Origin: Pseudohongiella sp.
GTDB lineage: Bacteria > Pseudomonadota > Gammaproteobacteria > Pseudomonadales > Pseudohongiellaceae
Assembly: GCF_011050365.1 (NCBI RefSeq)
Contig: NZ_DRFV01000007.1
Coordinates: 116,001 to 180,000 of the forward strand
Length of the DNA stretch: 64,000 nucleotides
Direction: 5' to 3'
In this document: one piece after another, positions 54,926 to 62,879 of the stretch
Layout: every line of letters starts with the position of its first letter
How positions within the stretch are numbered: position 1 is the first letter of the stretch
Notes under the pieces: generated by a model
What the model saw: the letters and a program-made list of their open reading frames with translations, nothing else
Databases searched by the model: none
Told to the model about the DNA's origin: nothing
Program-made: the position numbers and the translations under genes

Positions 54926-55750
54926 ATGTCTGAGATACCGCTGGGCAAACAAACTGCGTACCCGACTGCCTATGATCCGGGATTGTTATTTCCGGTGCCC
55001 CGGGCCGCCAATCGCAGTAACATCGGCATTGCCGAGGGTGCTGCGCTGCCGTTTGCCGGTTTTGATCACTGGCGGGCATATGAGCTGTCGTGGCTGTCGC
55101 CAACCGGGCAGCCGGTAGTCGCACTGGCAGATATTCTGGTGCCGTGTGATTCGCCCTGTCTGATTGAATCCAAGTCAATGAAGCTGTATTTCAATTCTCT
55201 GAATCAGCATGTCTTCACGGATGCGGAATCGGCGCGCCAGAGGATCGGGCAGGACCTTGCCGAAGTGGCCGGTGCTGCCGTGCAGGTCACTTTGTATACC
55301 AGCGAAGCACAGGCCGTGCATACGGTCGATATGGCTGACGCTGTCCTGCTTGACGAGCTGACGGTGACGACGTCTGTTTACCAGCCCTCGCCACAACTGC
55401 TGACCTGTCACTCAGGCACTGATGTCAATGAGATACTTTACAGCCACCTGTTTCGCTCCAACTGCCCGATAACCGCGCAGCCGGATTGGGGCAGCATCGT
55501 GATCAGTTATCAGGGGGAGCAGATAGATCACAGGAGTCTGTTGTCTTATCTGATATCTTATCGTTTGCATGAAGGTTTTCACGAGCATTGCGTGGAACAG
55601 ATATTTCAGGATCTGTCGGTACAGTGCCGACCCCGGAAGCTGCAGGTCAGTATCAATTTCCTGCGTCGCGGAGGGCTGGAGATTAATCCGTTGCGCTGCA
55701 GTAGCGGCGCCATTGTCGCGTATCCGCTGCCAAGATTGCTGCGTCAGTGA
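54926..55750 (+). CDS. queF: NADPH-dependent 7-cyano-7-deazaguanine reductase
   Basis: 274 residues from ATG 54926 (AAAGGTG upstream). Long-form QueF with two T-fold halves. PCLIESKSMKLYFNSLNQ bears the QueF motif E-S-K-S-x-K-L-Y-F-N-S that binds NADPH. The C-terminal half contains the catalytic Cys in FRSNCPITAQPDWGSIVIS and the ensuing HEGFHEHCVEQIF. It reduces preQ0 to preQ1 in queuosine synthesis. Ends 30 bp before the tRNA-Ser repeat array. Confidence 0.95.
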   Translation: MSEIPLGKQTAYPTAYDPGLLFPVPRAANRSNIGIAEGAALPFAGFDHWRAYELSWLSPTGQPVVALADILVPCDSPCLIESKSMKLYFNSLNQHVFTDAESARQRIGQDLAEVAGAAVQVTLYTSEAQAVHTVDMADAVLLDELTVTTSVYQPSPQLLTCHSGTDVNEILYSHLFRSNCPITAQPDWGSIVISYQGEQIDHRSLLSYLISYRLHEGFHEHCVEQIFQDLSVQCRPRKLQVSINFLRRGGLEINPLRCSSGAIVAYPLPRLLRQ

Positions 55751-55780
55751 GGGGCTGCTTTGGCGTTAGCTGGATTATGT

Positions 55781-56047
55781 AATGGCGGTGAGGGAGGGAT
55801 TAATCAAAACAGCTTAGGGCTGTTTTGACACTGCGGGCTTCGCGCTGTCGCGCTCGTTGCAAGTTGCTGTGCAACTAGTAATCCGAAACAGCTTGGGCTG
55901 TTTCAGACCCTGCGGGCTTCGCGCTAGCGCGCTCGTTGCAAGTTGCTGCGCAACTTGTCGACCCTGTGTCGGGTTCGTCTCCCTCCCGGGTTGGCTGAAG
56001 TAAACTTTTCGAGGAAGGGGAGCCGCTTTGCTGCAGATGACTCTTTT
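55781..56047 (-). repeat. tRNA-Ser 3'-end repeat unit 3 (distal, 267 bp)
   Basis: Starts with the 19 nt complementary to the tRNA-Ser 3' end. It is longer than its neighbours because a segment of about 79 bp, from the AAAACAGC hairpin to the CAAGTTGC hairpin, is present twice (copies from about 55806 and 55886) with small differences. The rest matches the 189-bp units. Confidence 0.95.
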
Positions 56048-56236
56048 AATGGCGGTGAGGGAGGGATTAATCAAAACAGCTTAGGGCTGTTTTGACCCTG
56101 CGGGCTTCGCGCTGTCGCGCTCGTTGCAAGTTGCTGCGCAACTTGTCGAACCCTGTGTCGGGTTCGTCTCCCTCCCGGGTTGGCTGAAGTAAACTTTTCG
56201 AGGAAGGGGGGCCGCTTTGCTGCAGGTAACTCTTTT
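56048..56236 (-). repeat. tRNA-Ser 3'-end repeat unit 2 (189 bp)
   Basis: Almost identical to unit 1; the differences I noted are a GTC for GCT-type change in the GC-rich stem, an extra A in the GACC/GAACC stem and one base in the CCCGGG run. Same 19-nt tRNA tail and same hairpins. Confidence 0.97.
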
Positions 56237-56425
56237 AATGGCGGTGAGGGAGGGATTAATCAAAACAGCTTAGGGCTGTTTTGACCCTGCGGGCTTCGCG
56301 CTGCTGCGCTCGTTGCAAGTTGCTGCGCAACTTGTCGACCCTGTGTCGGGTTCGTCTCCCTCCCCGGGTTGGCTGAAGTAAACTTTTCGAGGAAGGGGGG
56401 CCGCTTTGCTGCAGGTAACTCTTTT
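56237..56425 (-). repeat. tRNA-Ser 3'-end repeat unit 1 (189 bp)
   Basis: Ends, in the tRNA sense, with a copy of the last 19 nt of the tRNA (including CCA). Internal stems include AAAACAGC/GCTGTTTT (56262-56282) and CAAGTTGC/GCAACTTG (56316-56334). The stem with its T4 end on the minus strand could act as a weak terminator or processing site. Confidence 0.97.
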
Positions 56426-56427
56426 AA

Positions 56428-56515
56428 TGGCGGTGAGGGAGGGATTCGAACCCTCGATACGTTTCCGTATACACACTTTCCAGGCGTGCTCCTTCAGCCA
56501 CTCGGACACCTCACC
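56428..56515 (-). tRNA. tRNA-Ser (anticodon GGA)
   Basis: 88 nt with encoded CCA. Acceptor stem GGTGAGG/CCTCACC, long variable arm (TATACG...CGTATC) typical of serine tRNAs, anticodon stem CACGC/GTGTG around the loop CTGGAAA (anticodon GGA), and T-arm with GGTTCGAATCC. Its 3' end is duplicated three times downstream. Confidence 0.97.
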
Positions 56516-56532
56516 GTTTCAAGGCGCGTAAC

Positions 56533-56538
56533 TGTATA
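56533..56538 (-). promoter_or_regulatory. candidate -10 box of tRNA-Ser
   Basis: TATACA on the minus strand about 18 bp before the tRNA 5' end, followed by a G+C-rich discriminator (GTTACGCGCC). A TTGTAT element lies upstream at a short spacing of 15 bp. Confidence 0.5.
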
Positions 56539-56674
56539 TCAGGGCAGTGGCAAATACAAGCAGATAAGTATTGCCGCGCCAAATTGACCGGCGCCCGATC
56601 GCTACCCTGTATAGCTTGACGCGGCACAAGATCTGCTGTGACTATGTCGCCAACGCAGACAGGAACGTTCCGCC

Positions 56675-58579
56675 ATGGCCAGGCTCCGACGACCAAAATC
56701 AAAGTCACTGATGCGCAGTGTGCTTCTGCGCATTGTGCTGGCAGCCTCCCTCGTGGTTGGTGCCCTGACCATGATGGCGTACACCTTTATCTACGCCGGA
56801 ACCCAAACCCGCATGCTGGATAACCTCAGTGACTGGGTCGTGGAACGGGCGCGCAACGACAGTGTCATCTTCGAACTGGCGAAAGAGAACATGACACGCT
56901 TCAGTGACGAATTTCTGCGACTCTATACCTCCGACATTGCAGTCGATGAAGATGTTTTCTGGTCGTATTACGAGACCGATCAGGACAATGCTGTCCGCAT
57001 GCGTCGTGAATATTATGATGGAGTGTATGCTGACGACGGGCTTTATTATGAGGGGCTGACCAGTTTTGTCGGCAACAACCAGTCGATTGATGATCCTGAC
57101 CTGCAGCGCCGCCTGGTATTGTCCGTGCGGTTGTTGGCTCAACTTGGTCCGGCATGGATTAGCCGTTTCCAGAATGTGCACGTGAGTTTTCCCGAAAATG
57201 CCATCGCGTTGTACGCACCGGGCACACCCTGGGGGTTGGAGGCGGCGCCTGACCTGCCCATGAACGAACTGGGTGTCGTCCGTTCCATGCAACAGTCTGA
57301 GAACCCGGACCGTGATCCGGGCTGGAGCGGGCTGTATTACGATGAGACGGCAGAAGAATGGGCGCTGACCTATCAGGTACCGCTGGATCTTGATGGCAGG
57401 CACCTGATCAACCCCAGTCATGATGTCTCACTGACAGCGATCATGGACAAGCTGGTCAGGGACACGCCGGACGGGGGTTATAATCTGATCTTCCGCAGTG
57501 ACGGATACCTGATTGCCCATCCGGCAGAACCGGCCTCGGACCGGCGCTGGGTAGGGCAGTTGTCCCCGGAAAACATTGACGATCCCGCCATAGTCCGCAT
57601 GTACGAACTGATTGATGCGGCCACGGATGGCAATCCGGGCACTGTGTCGTTAGTGCAAAACTCCGTGGGCGGAACCTGGCTTGCGGTCAGCGAGCTGAGT
57701 GGGCCGGACTGGTGGTTTGTTTCCGTGTATCCGGAATCGATGATTCGCGCGTCAGCCAATCAGGCGGCGGTGGCGGTCCTGGTGACCGGGATTGTGCTGC
57801 TGTTGTTATTGATCTTCATCATCGGCTTTATCATCCGCCGGGATGCGGAGCGGCCGCTTGAACAGCTCCGCGAGGCAGCGCGGTGTATTGGCCGCGGTGA
57901 CTATGCTGCCGTGGCCGATGGGCGGGTAAAATTGCCTCGCGAGCTGCGAAACGAAGTGGGGCTGTTGGCCAACACGTTCCATGACATGGCTGAAAGTATT
58001 CGCGATGCGCAGGCGACTCTAGAGCTGATAGTAGCGGAGCGTACCCGGGAGCTGCAGGCGGCCAATAGTGATTTGCGTGAACTCAGCCTGCTTGATGGCC
58101 TGCTGGGTATCCACAACCGGCGAGCCTTTGACCGTGACCTGGCGCGCGTGTGCAGGGAAGCCGGAACCGGCCATGGTGAGTTTCATCTGATGTTGATTGA
58201 TGTCGACCATTTCAAGTTGTTTAATGACAGTTACGGGCATACCCAGGGTGACCAGGTTCTGCGGCAGATAGCAAAAACCATCAGTGACGCTATCCGCACT
58301 GAGGACAGAGTTTATCGATACGGCGGTGAGGAGTTGGCGGTGCTGTTTAATCGCGGCGATTCCGAGTCTGCTGACAGCGCCGCCGAGCGTATCATGGCCG
58401 CTGTGCGGGAGCTGGCGATTGCTTTTCCCGAGTCAGCACACGGCATTGTTACAGTCAGTGCCGGTCTGATGCACGGTCATGCTAAGCATGACCGTGTCGA
58501 CGATGTCATCGCCGAAGCTGACAGTCGGCTATATGCGTCGAAGCGAAAGGGCCGCAACTGTCTGACCACGAGTAGCTGA
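56675..58579 (+). CDS. membrane diguanylate cyclase with periplasmic sensor and HAMP
   Basis: 634 residues. TM1 about 15-38, a large periplasmic sensor region about 40-355 (probably dCache), TM2 about 361-388, HAMP linker, a short coiled coil, and GGDEF domain about 465-634. The active-site motif is GGEEL (about 549-553) preceded by the I-site RxxD (RTED) at the correct five-residue spacing, so the enzyme should make cyclic di-GMP and be product-inhibited. It has no EAL domain. No neighbour reveals its ligand. Confidence 0.92.
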   Translation: MARLRRPKSKSLMRSVLLRIVLAASLVVGALTMMAYTFIYAGTQTRMLDNLSDWVVERARNDSVIFELAKENMTRFSDEFLRLYTSDIAVDEDVFWSYYETDQDNAVRMRREYYDGVYADDGLYYEGLTSFVGNNQSIDDPDLQRRLVLSVRLLAQLGPAWISRFQNVHVSFPENAIALYAPGTPWGLEAAPDLPMNELGVVRSMQQSENPDRDPGWSGLYYDETAEEWALTYQVPLDLDGRHLINPSHDVSLTAIMDKLVRDTPDGGYNLIFRSDGYLIAHPAEPASDRRWVGQLSPENIDDPAIVRMYELIDAATDGNPGTVSLVQNSVGGTWLAVSELSGPDWWFVSVYPESMIRASANQAAVAVLVTGIVLLLLLIFIIGFIIRRDAERPLEQLREAARCIGRGDYAAVADGRVKLPRELRNEVGLLANTFHDMAESIRDAQATLELIVAERTRELQAANSDLRELSLLDGLLGIHNRRAFDRDLARVCREAGTGHGEFHLMLIDVDHFKLFNDSYGHTQGDQVLRQIAKTISDAIRTEDRVYRYGGEELAVLFNRGDSESADSAAERIMAAVRELAIAFPESAHGIVTVSAGLMHGHAKHDRVDDVIAEADSRLYASKRKGRNCLTTSS

Positions 58580-58714
58580 TACCTGTCCTGTATTGGCGTT
58601 GGTTGCCGTTAGGGCTCACGTTGCCAAAATCCCCCTGTCGTGACAATTCCTATCCCGATAATCTTGTTGTAGTATCGAAGGGTCCGTCAATTAAAACTAT
58701 AAAGAGAACCGACC

Positions 58715-60610
58715 ATGACCGTACCCAAGACCCTGGCCCTTTCAGTGTCTGCGCTGGCCCTTGGCTTCAGCGTAATCAGCGACGCTGATGACTGGACCCA
58801 CTATGGCTCCGACCTGTCTTCTACCAAGTATGCCCCCTTCGATCAGATCAACCACTACAATGTCGCCAGCCTGGAACTGGCCTGGCAATGGCAGTCACCT
58901 GACAATGCCACCGTAGCCGCCAACCATGCCGCAGAGAACTACCGTGCGACGCCCGGTGCTTTTAAAGCCACGCCTATTGAAGTAGATGGCGTGCTTTACA
59001 TCAATACGTCCTTTGGCCGTGTATCGGCGATAGATGGTGTCAGCGGCGAGGAGCTGTGGGTGTTCGACACCAAGGGCTGGGAGATGGGACGCCCCGCCAA
59101 TCTGGGTTACAACAGTCGCGGCGTGGGGTACTGGAGTGAGGGTGATGAGGAGCGGATCCTGGTTTACTCCAATGATGCCTATATGTGGTCACTGGATGCC
59201 GAGACCGGCGAACTGGATACCGGGTTTGGTGATCAGGGCAAGGTAGACCTGGCCCAGGGCCTGGGTCGGGACATTAATCGTCAGGCTTACACCATGATGG
59301 GTGTACCGTTGATATTCAACGATCTGGTAGTGGTGGGTTCATCGATTCATGATGGCCCGGCGTTTCAATCGGCGCCGCCCGGGCATGTCCGGGCCTACAA
59401 CATCAAAACTGGCGAGCAGGAATGGATTTTTCACACCATTCCGCAAGCCGGCGAATTCGGCAATGACACCTGGGAAAATCAATCCTGGGAAGTTGTTGGT
59501 AATACCAATGTGTGGACGCAGATGAGCGCTGACCTGGAGCTGGGCCTGGTGTACCTGCCGGTCGGCACGCCGACCAATGACTGGTATGGCGGTCATCGTC
59601 TGGGTGATAACCTGTTCTCGGAATCACTGGTGGCTGTTGATGGCATGACCGGTGAGCGCGTCTGGCATTTCCAGGCGGTTGAACACGGTTTGTGGGACTA
59701 TGACCTGCCGGCAGCGCCAACGCTGGTGGATATTACCGTTGACGGTCGCGACATCAAGGCGCTGGCGCAAATTTCCAAACAGGGCTTTGTTTACGTGCTG
59801 GATCGGGAAACCGGCGAACCGGTGTGGCCCATCGAGCATCGCCCGGTACCTGCCTCGACTGTGCCCGGCGAGCAGGCAGCGCCGACACAGCCGCATCCGA
59901 CCCGGCCTGCGCCTTTCGATCTGCAGGGTATTTCCGATGACACGCTGGTCGACTTTACCCCCGCGCTGCGGGCCGAAGCATTGGCAAATATTGAAAAATT
60001 CGACTACGGTCCGTTGTTCACACCGCCCTCACAGCGCGGCACCATTAACCTGCCTGGCTGGGCCGGCGGCGGTGGCTGGCAGGGCTCGGCTGTCGATCCG
60101 GAAACCGGCATGTTGTACATTCCGTCGGCAACGTCGCCGATAGTCGTGCAACTGGTGGAACCGGATGCCAGCGAGTCCGACTTCGATTTTGCCCGGGGTG
60201 GCGTCACTTCTGTTAACGGCCCGCAAGGCCTGCCGCTGACCAAACCACCGTATGGCCGCATTACTGCCATTGACCTGAACACCGGTGATCATGTGTGGAT
60301 GGTGCCGCATGGTGAGGGCCCGCGGCAGCGTATTATTGATCTGGGTATTGTCGATCCGGGCCCCGTCGGCTCAACCTCGCGTACCGGTCCGGTGCTGACC
60401 AAAACCCTGCTTTTCATTGCCCAGCAGGACGGCGGCCGGTCGGTGATGCGGGCGTTCGACAAGGCGACAGGGGCTGTGGTTGCGGAGATTGATTTGCCGT
60501 CTGTGCCCAGCGCCACTCCAATGACATACATGGTGAATGGCAAGCAGTATATCGCCATCGCTCTGGGAGGTGGCACCGAAGCGTCGGTGGTGAGTTATGC
60601 CTTGCCGTAA
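58715..60610 (+). CDS. secreted PQQ-dependent dehydrogenase, first copy
   Basis: 631 residues with a signal peptide (ALSVSALALGFSVISDA). Quinoprotein beta-propeller repeats: DWTHYGSDLSSTKYAPFDQI, VFDTKGWEMGRP, VVVGSSIHDGPAFQSAPP with GHVRAYNIKTGEQEWIFHTI, and WDYDLPAAPTLVDITVDGRD. No CxxCH haem motif, so it is closer to glucose-type quinoproteins than to alcohol dehydrogenases with cytochrome. Substrate unknown; PQQ synthesis genes are not in the window. The next gene starts 14 bp before its end. Confidence 0.9.
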   Translation: MTVPKTLALSVSALALGFSVISDADDWTHYGSDLSSTKYAPFDQINHYNVASLELAWQWQSPDNATVAANHAAENYRATPGAFKATPIEVDGVLYINTSFGRVSAIDGVSGEELWVFDTKGWEMGRPANLGYNSRGVGYWSEGDEERILVYSNDAYMWSLDAETGELDTGFGDQGKVDLAQGLGRDINRQAYTMMGVPLIFNDLVVVGSSIHDGPAFQSAPPGHVRAYNIKTGEQEWIFHTIPQAGEFGNDTWENQSWEVVGNTNVWTQMSADLELGLVYLPVGTPTNDWYGGHRLGDNLFSESLVAVDGMTGERVWHFQAVEHGLWDYDLPAAPTLVDITVDGRDIKALAQISKQGFVYVLDRETGEPVWPIEHRPVPASTVPGEQAAPTQPHPTRPAPFDLQGISDDTLVDFTPALRAEALANIEKFDYGPLFTPPSQRGTINLPGWAGGGGWQGSAVDPETGMLYIPSATSPIVVQLVEPDASESDFDFARGGVTSVNGPQGLPLTKPPYGRITAIDLNTGDHVWMVPHGEGPRQRIIDLGIVDPGPVGSTSRTGPVLTKTLLFIAQQDGGRSVMRAFDKATGAVVAEIDLPSVPSATPMTYMVNGKQYIAIALGGGTEASVVSYALP

Positions 60611-62507
60611 CTCATGGCTGCCGGGTCTCTGCACGTTGACCTTCAGCGTTGTTGCTGTTGTTGGTGCCAGCGCGCAGGACGCTCCGTTGCGACAGCAGGA
60701 CTGGCGTTTCTATGGCAGCGATGCCGCGTCCAGCAAGTATGTGCCACTGGCCGGAATCAATGCCGATAATGTGTCCGAACTGGAAGTGGCGTGGGTCTGG
60801 GATACCCCGGACAATGCCATTTTCCGGCAGGACGATCGCGCCAGTGCCGGTGAGTACAAGTCGACACCCATCATGGTCGACGGTGTGCTGTATGTCAGTA
60901 CTTCACTGGGTCAGGTGGCCGCCATTGATGCCGCTACCGGCGCTCAGCGCTGGGTGTTTGATACCGGCTCCTGGCAGAGGGGCAGGCACCCCAATTTCAA
61001 CAATAATCACCGCGGTGTGTCCTGGTGGGACGATGGCGGTGATGGTCGTATCTTCATGGCTGCCAATGATGGTTTGTTGTGGTCACTGAATGCGCGCACC
61101 GGCCAGCCGGACCAATCCTTTGGTGACGAGGGTATTATCGATCTGAAACAGGGTCTGGGGCGTGACACGCGCATCGGGCTGTATGGTTCGATTTCGCCGC
61201 CGCTGATCATCAATGGCATGGTGGTGGTGGGGTCCTCGATCAGCGACGGACCTCTGTTTCAGGACCAGCTGCCGCCGGGGCATGTCCGCGGTTTTGACGC
61301 ACGCACCGGTGAACAGCGCTGGATATTCCACACCATTCCGCAGGCCGGTGAGCCCGGCGTCGAAACCTGGGAAAATGAAGCCTGGCGTACAGCCGGTGCC
61401 ACCAATGTGTGGACCACCATGAGCGCTGATCCGGACACGGGATATGTGTATTTGCCGACCAGTACACCAAACAATGACTGGTACGGTGGTCACCGTCTGG
61501 GAGATAACCTGCATGCCGAAAGCCTGGTGGCGCTGGACTCCGCCAGCGGCGAGATGGTCTGGCATTTTCAGGTGGTCAGGCACGGTTTATGGGACTATGA
61601 CCTGCCGGCGGCGCCCAATCTGGTGGATATCACCGTTGCGGGTCGCGACATCAAGGCTGTGGCGCAGGTGACCAAGCAGGGGTTCGTATTTGTTCTGGAC
61701 CGCCTGACCGGCGAGCCGGTGTGGCCCATAGAGGACAGACCCGTACCGCAGTCGACAGTGCCCGGTGAACGTAGCTCGCCGACGCAGCCGTTCCCTACCA
61801 GGCCCGCGCCGTTTGAGCCGCAGGGCATCTCGGACGCGACCCTGATCGATTTCACGCCGGCGCTTCGAGCGCAGGCGCTTGACCTGATTGCTGATGTTGA
61901 CTACGGACCGCTGTATACACCGCCCAGTGAGCGCGGCGTTATCATTTTCCCGGGCTACAGCGGTGGTGCCACATGGACCGGGGCGGCAACCGATCCGGAG
62001 ACAGGAATCATGTATATTCCTTCGTTCTCGGTGCCGCGATTTGTGCGCTTGCGTAAACCCGAACCGGGTGAGTCGGACTTTGGTTACATCCGTGATCGCA
62101 GTTTCAGTATCGAGGGGCCGCAGGGCCTGCCGCTGATCAAGCCGCCATATGCGCGCATTACCGCCATTGACCTGAACACCGGTGAGCATCGCTGGATGGT
62201 GCCGCACGGTGAAGGCATCCGTCAGCGCATCATTGACCTGGGTATTGATGATCCCGGTCCGGTCGGCAGTTTCGGCCGCCATGGACCGTTACTGACGCGT
62301 TCGTTGTTGTTTGTTGCGCAGCTTGATGGCAGTCGCCCGGTTCTGCGCAGCTACGACAAGACGAGTGGAGAGGTGCTCAGTGAGCTCGACCTGCCTCTGC
62401 CGCCGATGGGCACGCCAATGAGCTACATGGTTGATGGCAAACAGTATATCGTCATGGCGGTGGGCGCAGGGCCGGTGACCCGGCTGATGGCGGTGAGTCT
62501 GCCCTGA
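60597..62507 (+). CDS. secreted PQQ-dependent dehydrogenase, second copy
   Basis: 636 residues with a signal peptide ending near GASAQD. Clearly paralogous to the preceding gene in order and motifs (QDWRFYGSDAASSKYVPLAG, GHVRGFDARTGEQRWIFHTI, WDYDLPAAPNLVDITVAGRD, VDYGPLYTPPSERG). Also lacks a haem motif. Overlap with the first gene implies co-translation. The two may act on different substrates or form a pair. Confidence 0.9.
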   Translation: MPCRNSWLPGLCTLTFSVVAVVGASAQDAPLRQQDWRFYGSDAASSKYVPLAGINADNVSELEVAWVWDTPDNAIFRQDDRASAGEYKSTPIMVDGVLYVSTSLGQVAAIDAATGAQRWVFDTGSWQRGRHPNFNNNHRGVSWWDDGGDGRIFMAANDGLLWSLNARTGQPDQSFGDEGIIDLKQGLGRDTRIGLYGSISPPLIINGMVVVGSSISDGPLFQDQLPPGHVRGFDARTGEQRWIFHTIPQAGEPGVETWENEAWRTAGATNVWTTMSADPDTGYVYLPTSTPNNDWYGGHRLGDNLHAESLVALDSASGEMVWHFQVVRHGLWDYDLPAAPNLVDITVAGRDIKAVAQVTKQGFVFVLDRLTGEPVWPIEDRPVPQSTVPGERSSPTQPFPTRPAPFEPQGISDATLIDFTPALRAQALDLIADVDYGPLYTPPSERGVIIFPGYSGGATWTGAATDPETGIMYIPSFSVPRFVRLRKPEPGESDFGYIRDRSFSIEGPQGLPLIKPPYARITAIDLNTGEHRWMVPHGEGIRQRIIDLGIDDPGPVGSFGRHGPLLTRSLLFVAQLDGSRPVLRSYDKTSGEVLSELDLPLPPMGTPMSYMVDGKQYIVMAVGAGPVTRLMAVSLP

Positions 62508-62644
62508 GTCGGTGTCACAGACCGGTAGACCCGCCGGTGTCGTCAGGTTTACTGTTTGCAGGTAGGGTCGCACTTGATTAACCGGCATAATTTATTGATA
62601 ATGCCGCCCCTGATTTGATGATTCCTCATTACATCAGATTTTAT

Positions 62645-62758
<114 letters not shown>

Positions 62759-62879
62759 CTCAAAACCCTGTTTTTGACGTTCGTCAAAACACACCTGCAA
62801 ACACACCCGCTGCCTGTCACTCCTGCGCTGTTTGCAATACAATAGCTCACCATCAGTCACCAGACATTAACAGCGACAC

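Noticed and set aside
55781..56425. CRISPR array
   Set aside because: Units are 189-267 bp and nearly identical throughout, without short repeats alternating with unique spacers, and no cas gene is present. The tRNA-tail structure explains them.
55781..56515. Integrated genetic element flanked by tRNA attachment sites
   Set aside because: Direct copies of the tRNA 3' end would suit att sites, but the DNA between them is under 270 bp, repeats itself and holds no integrase.
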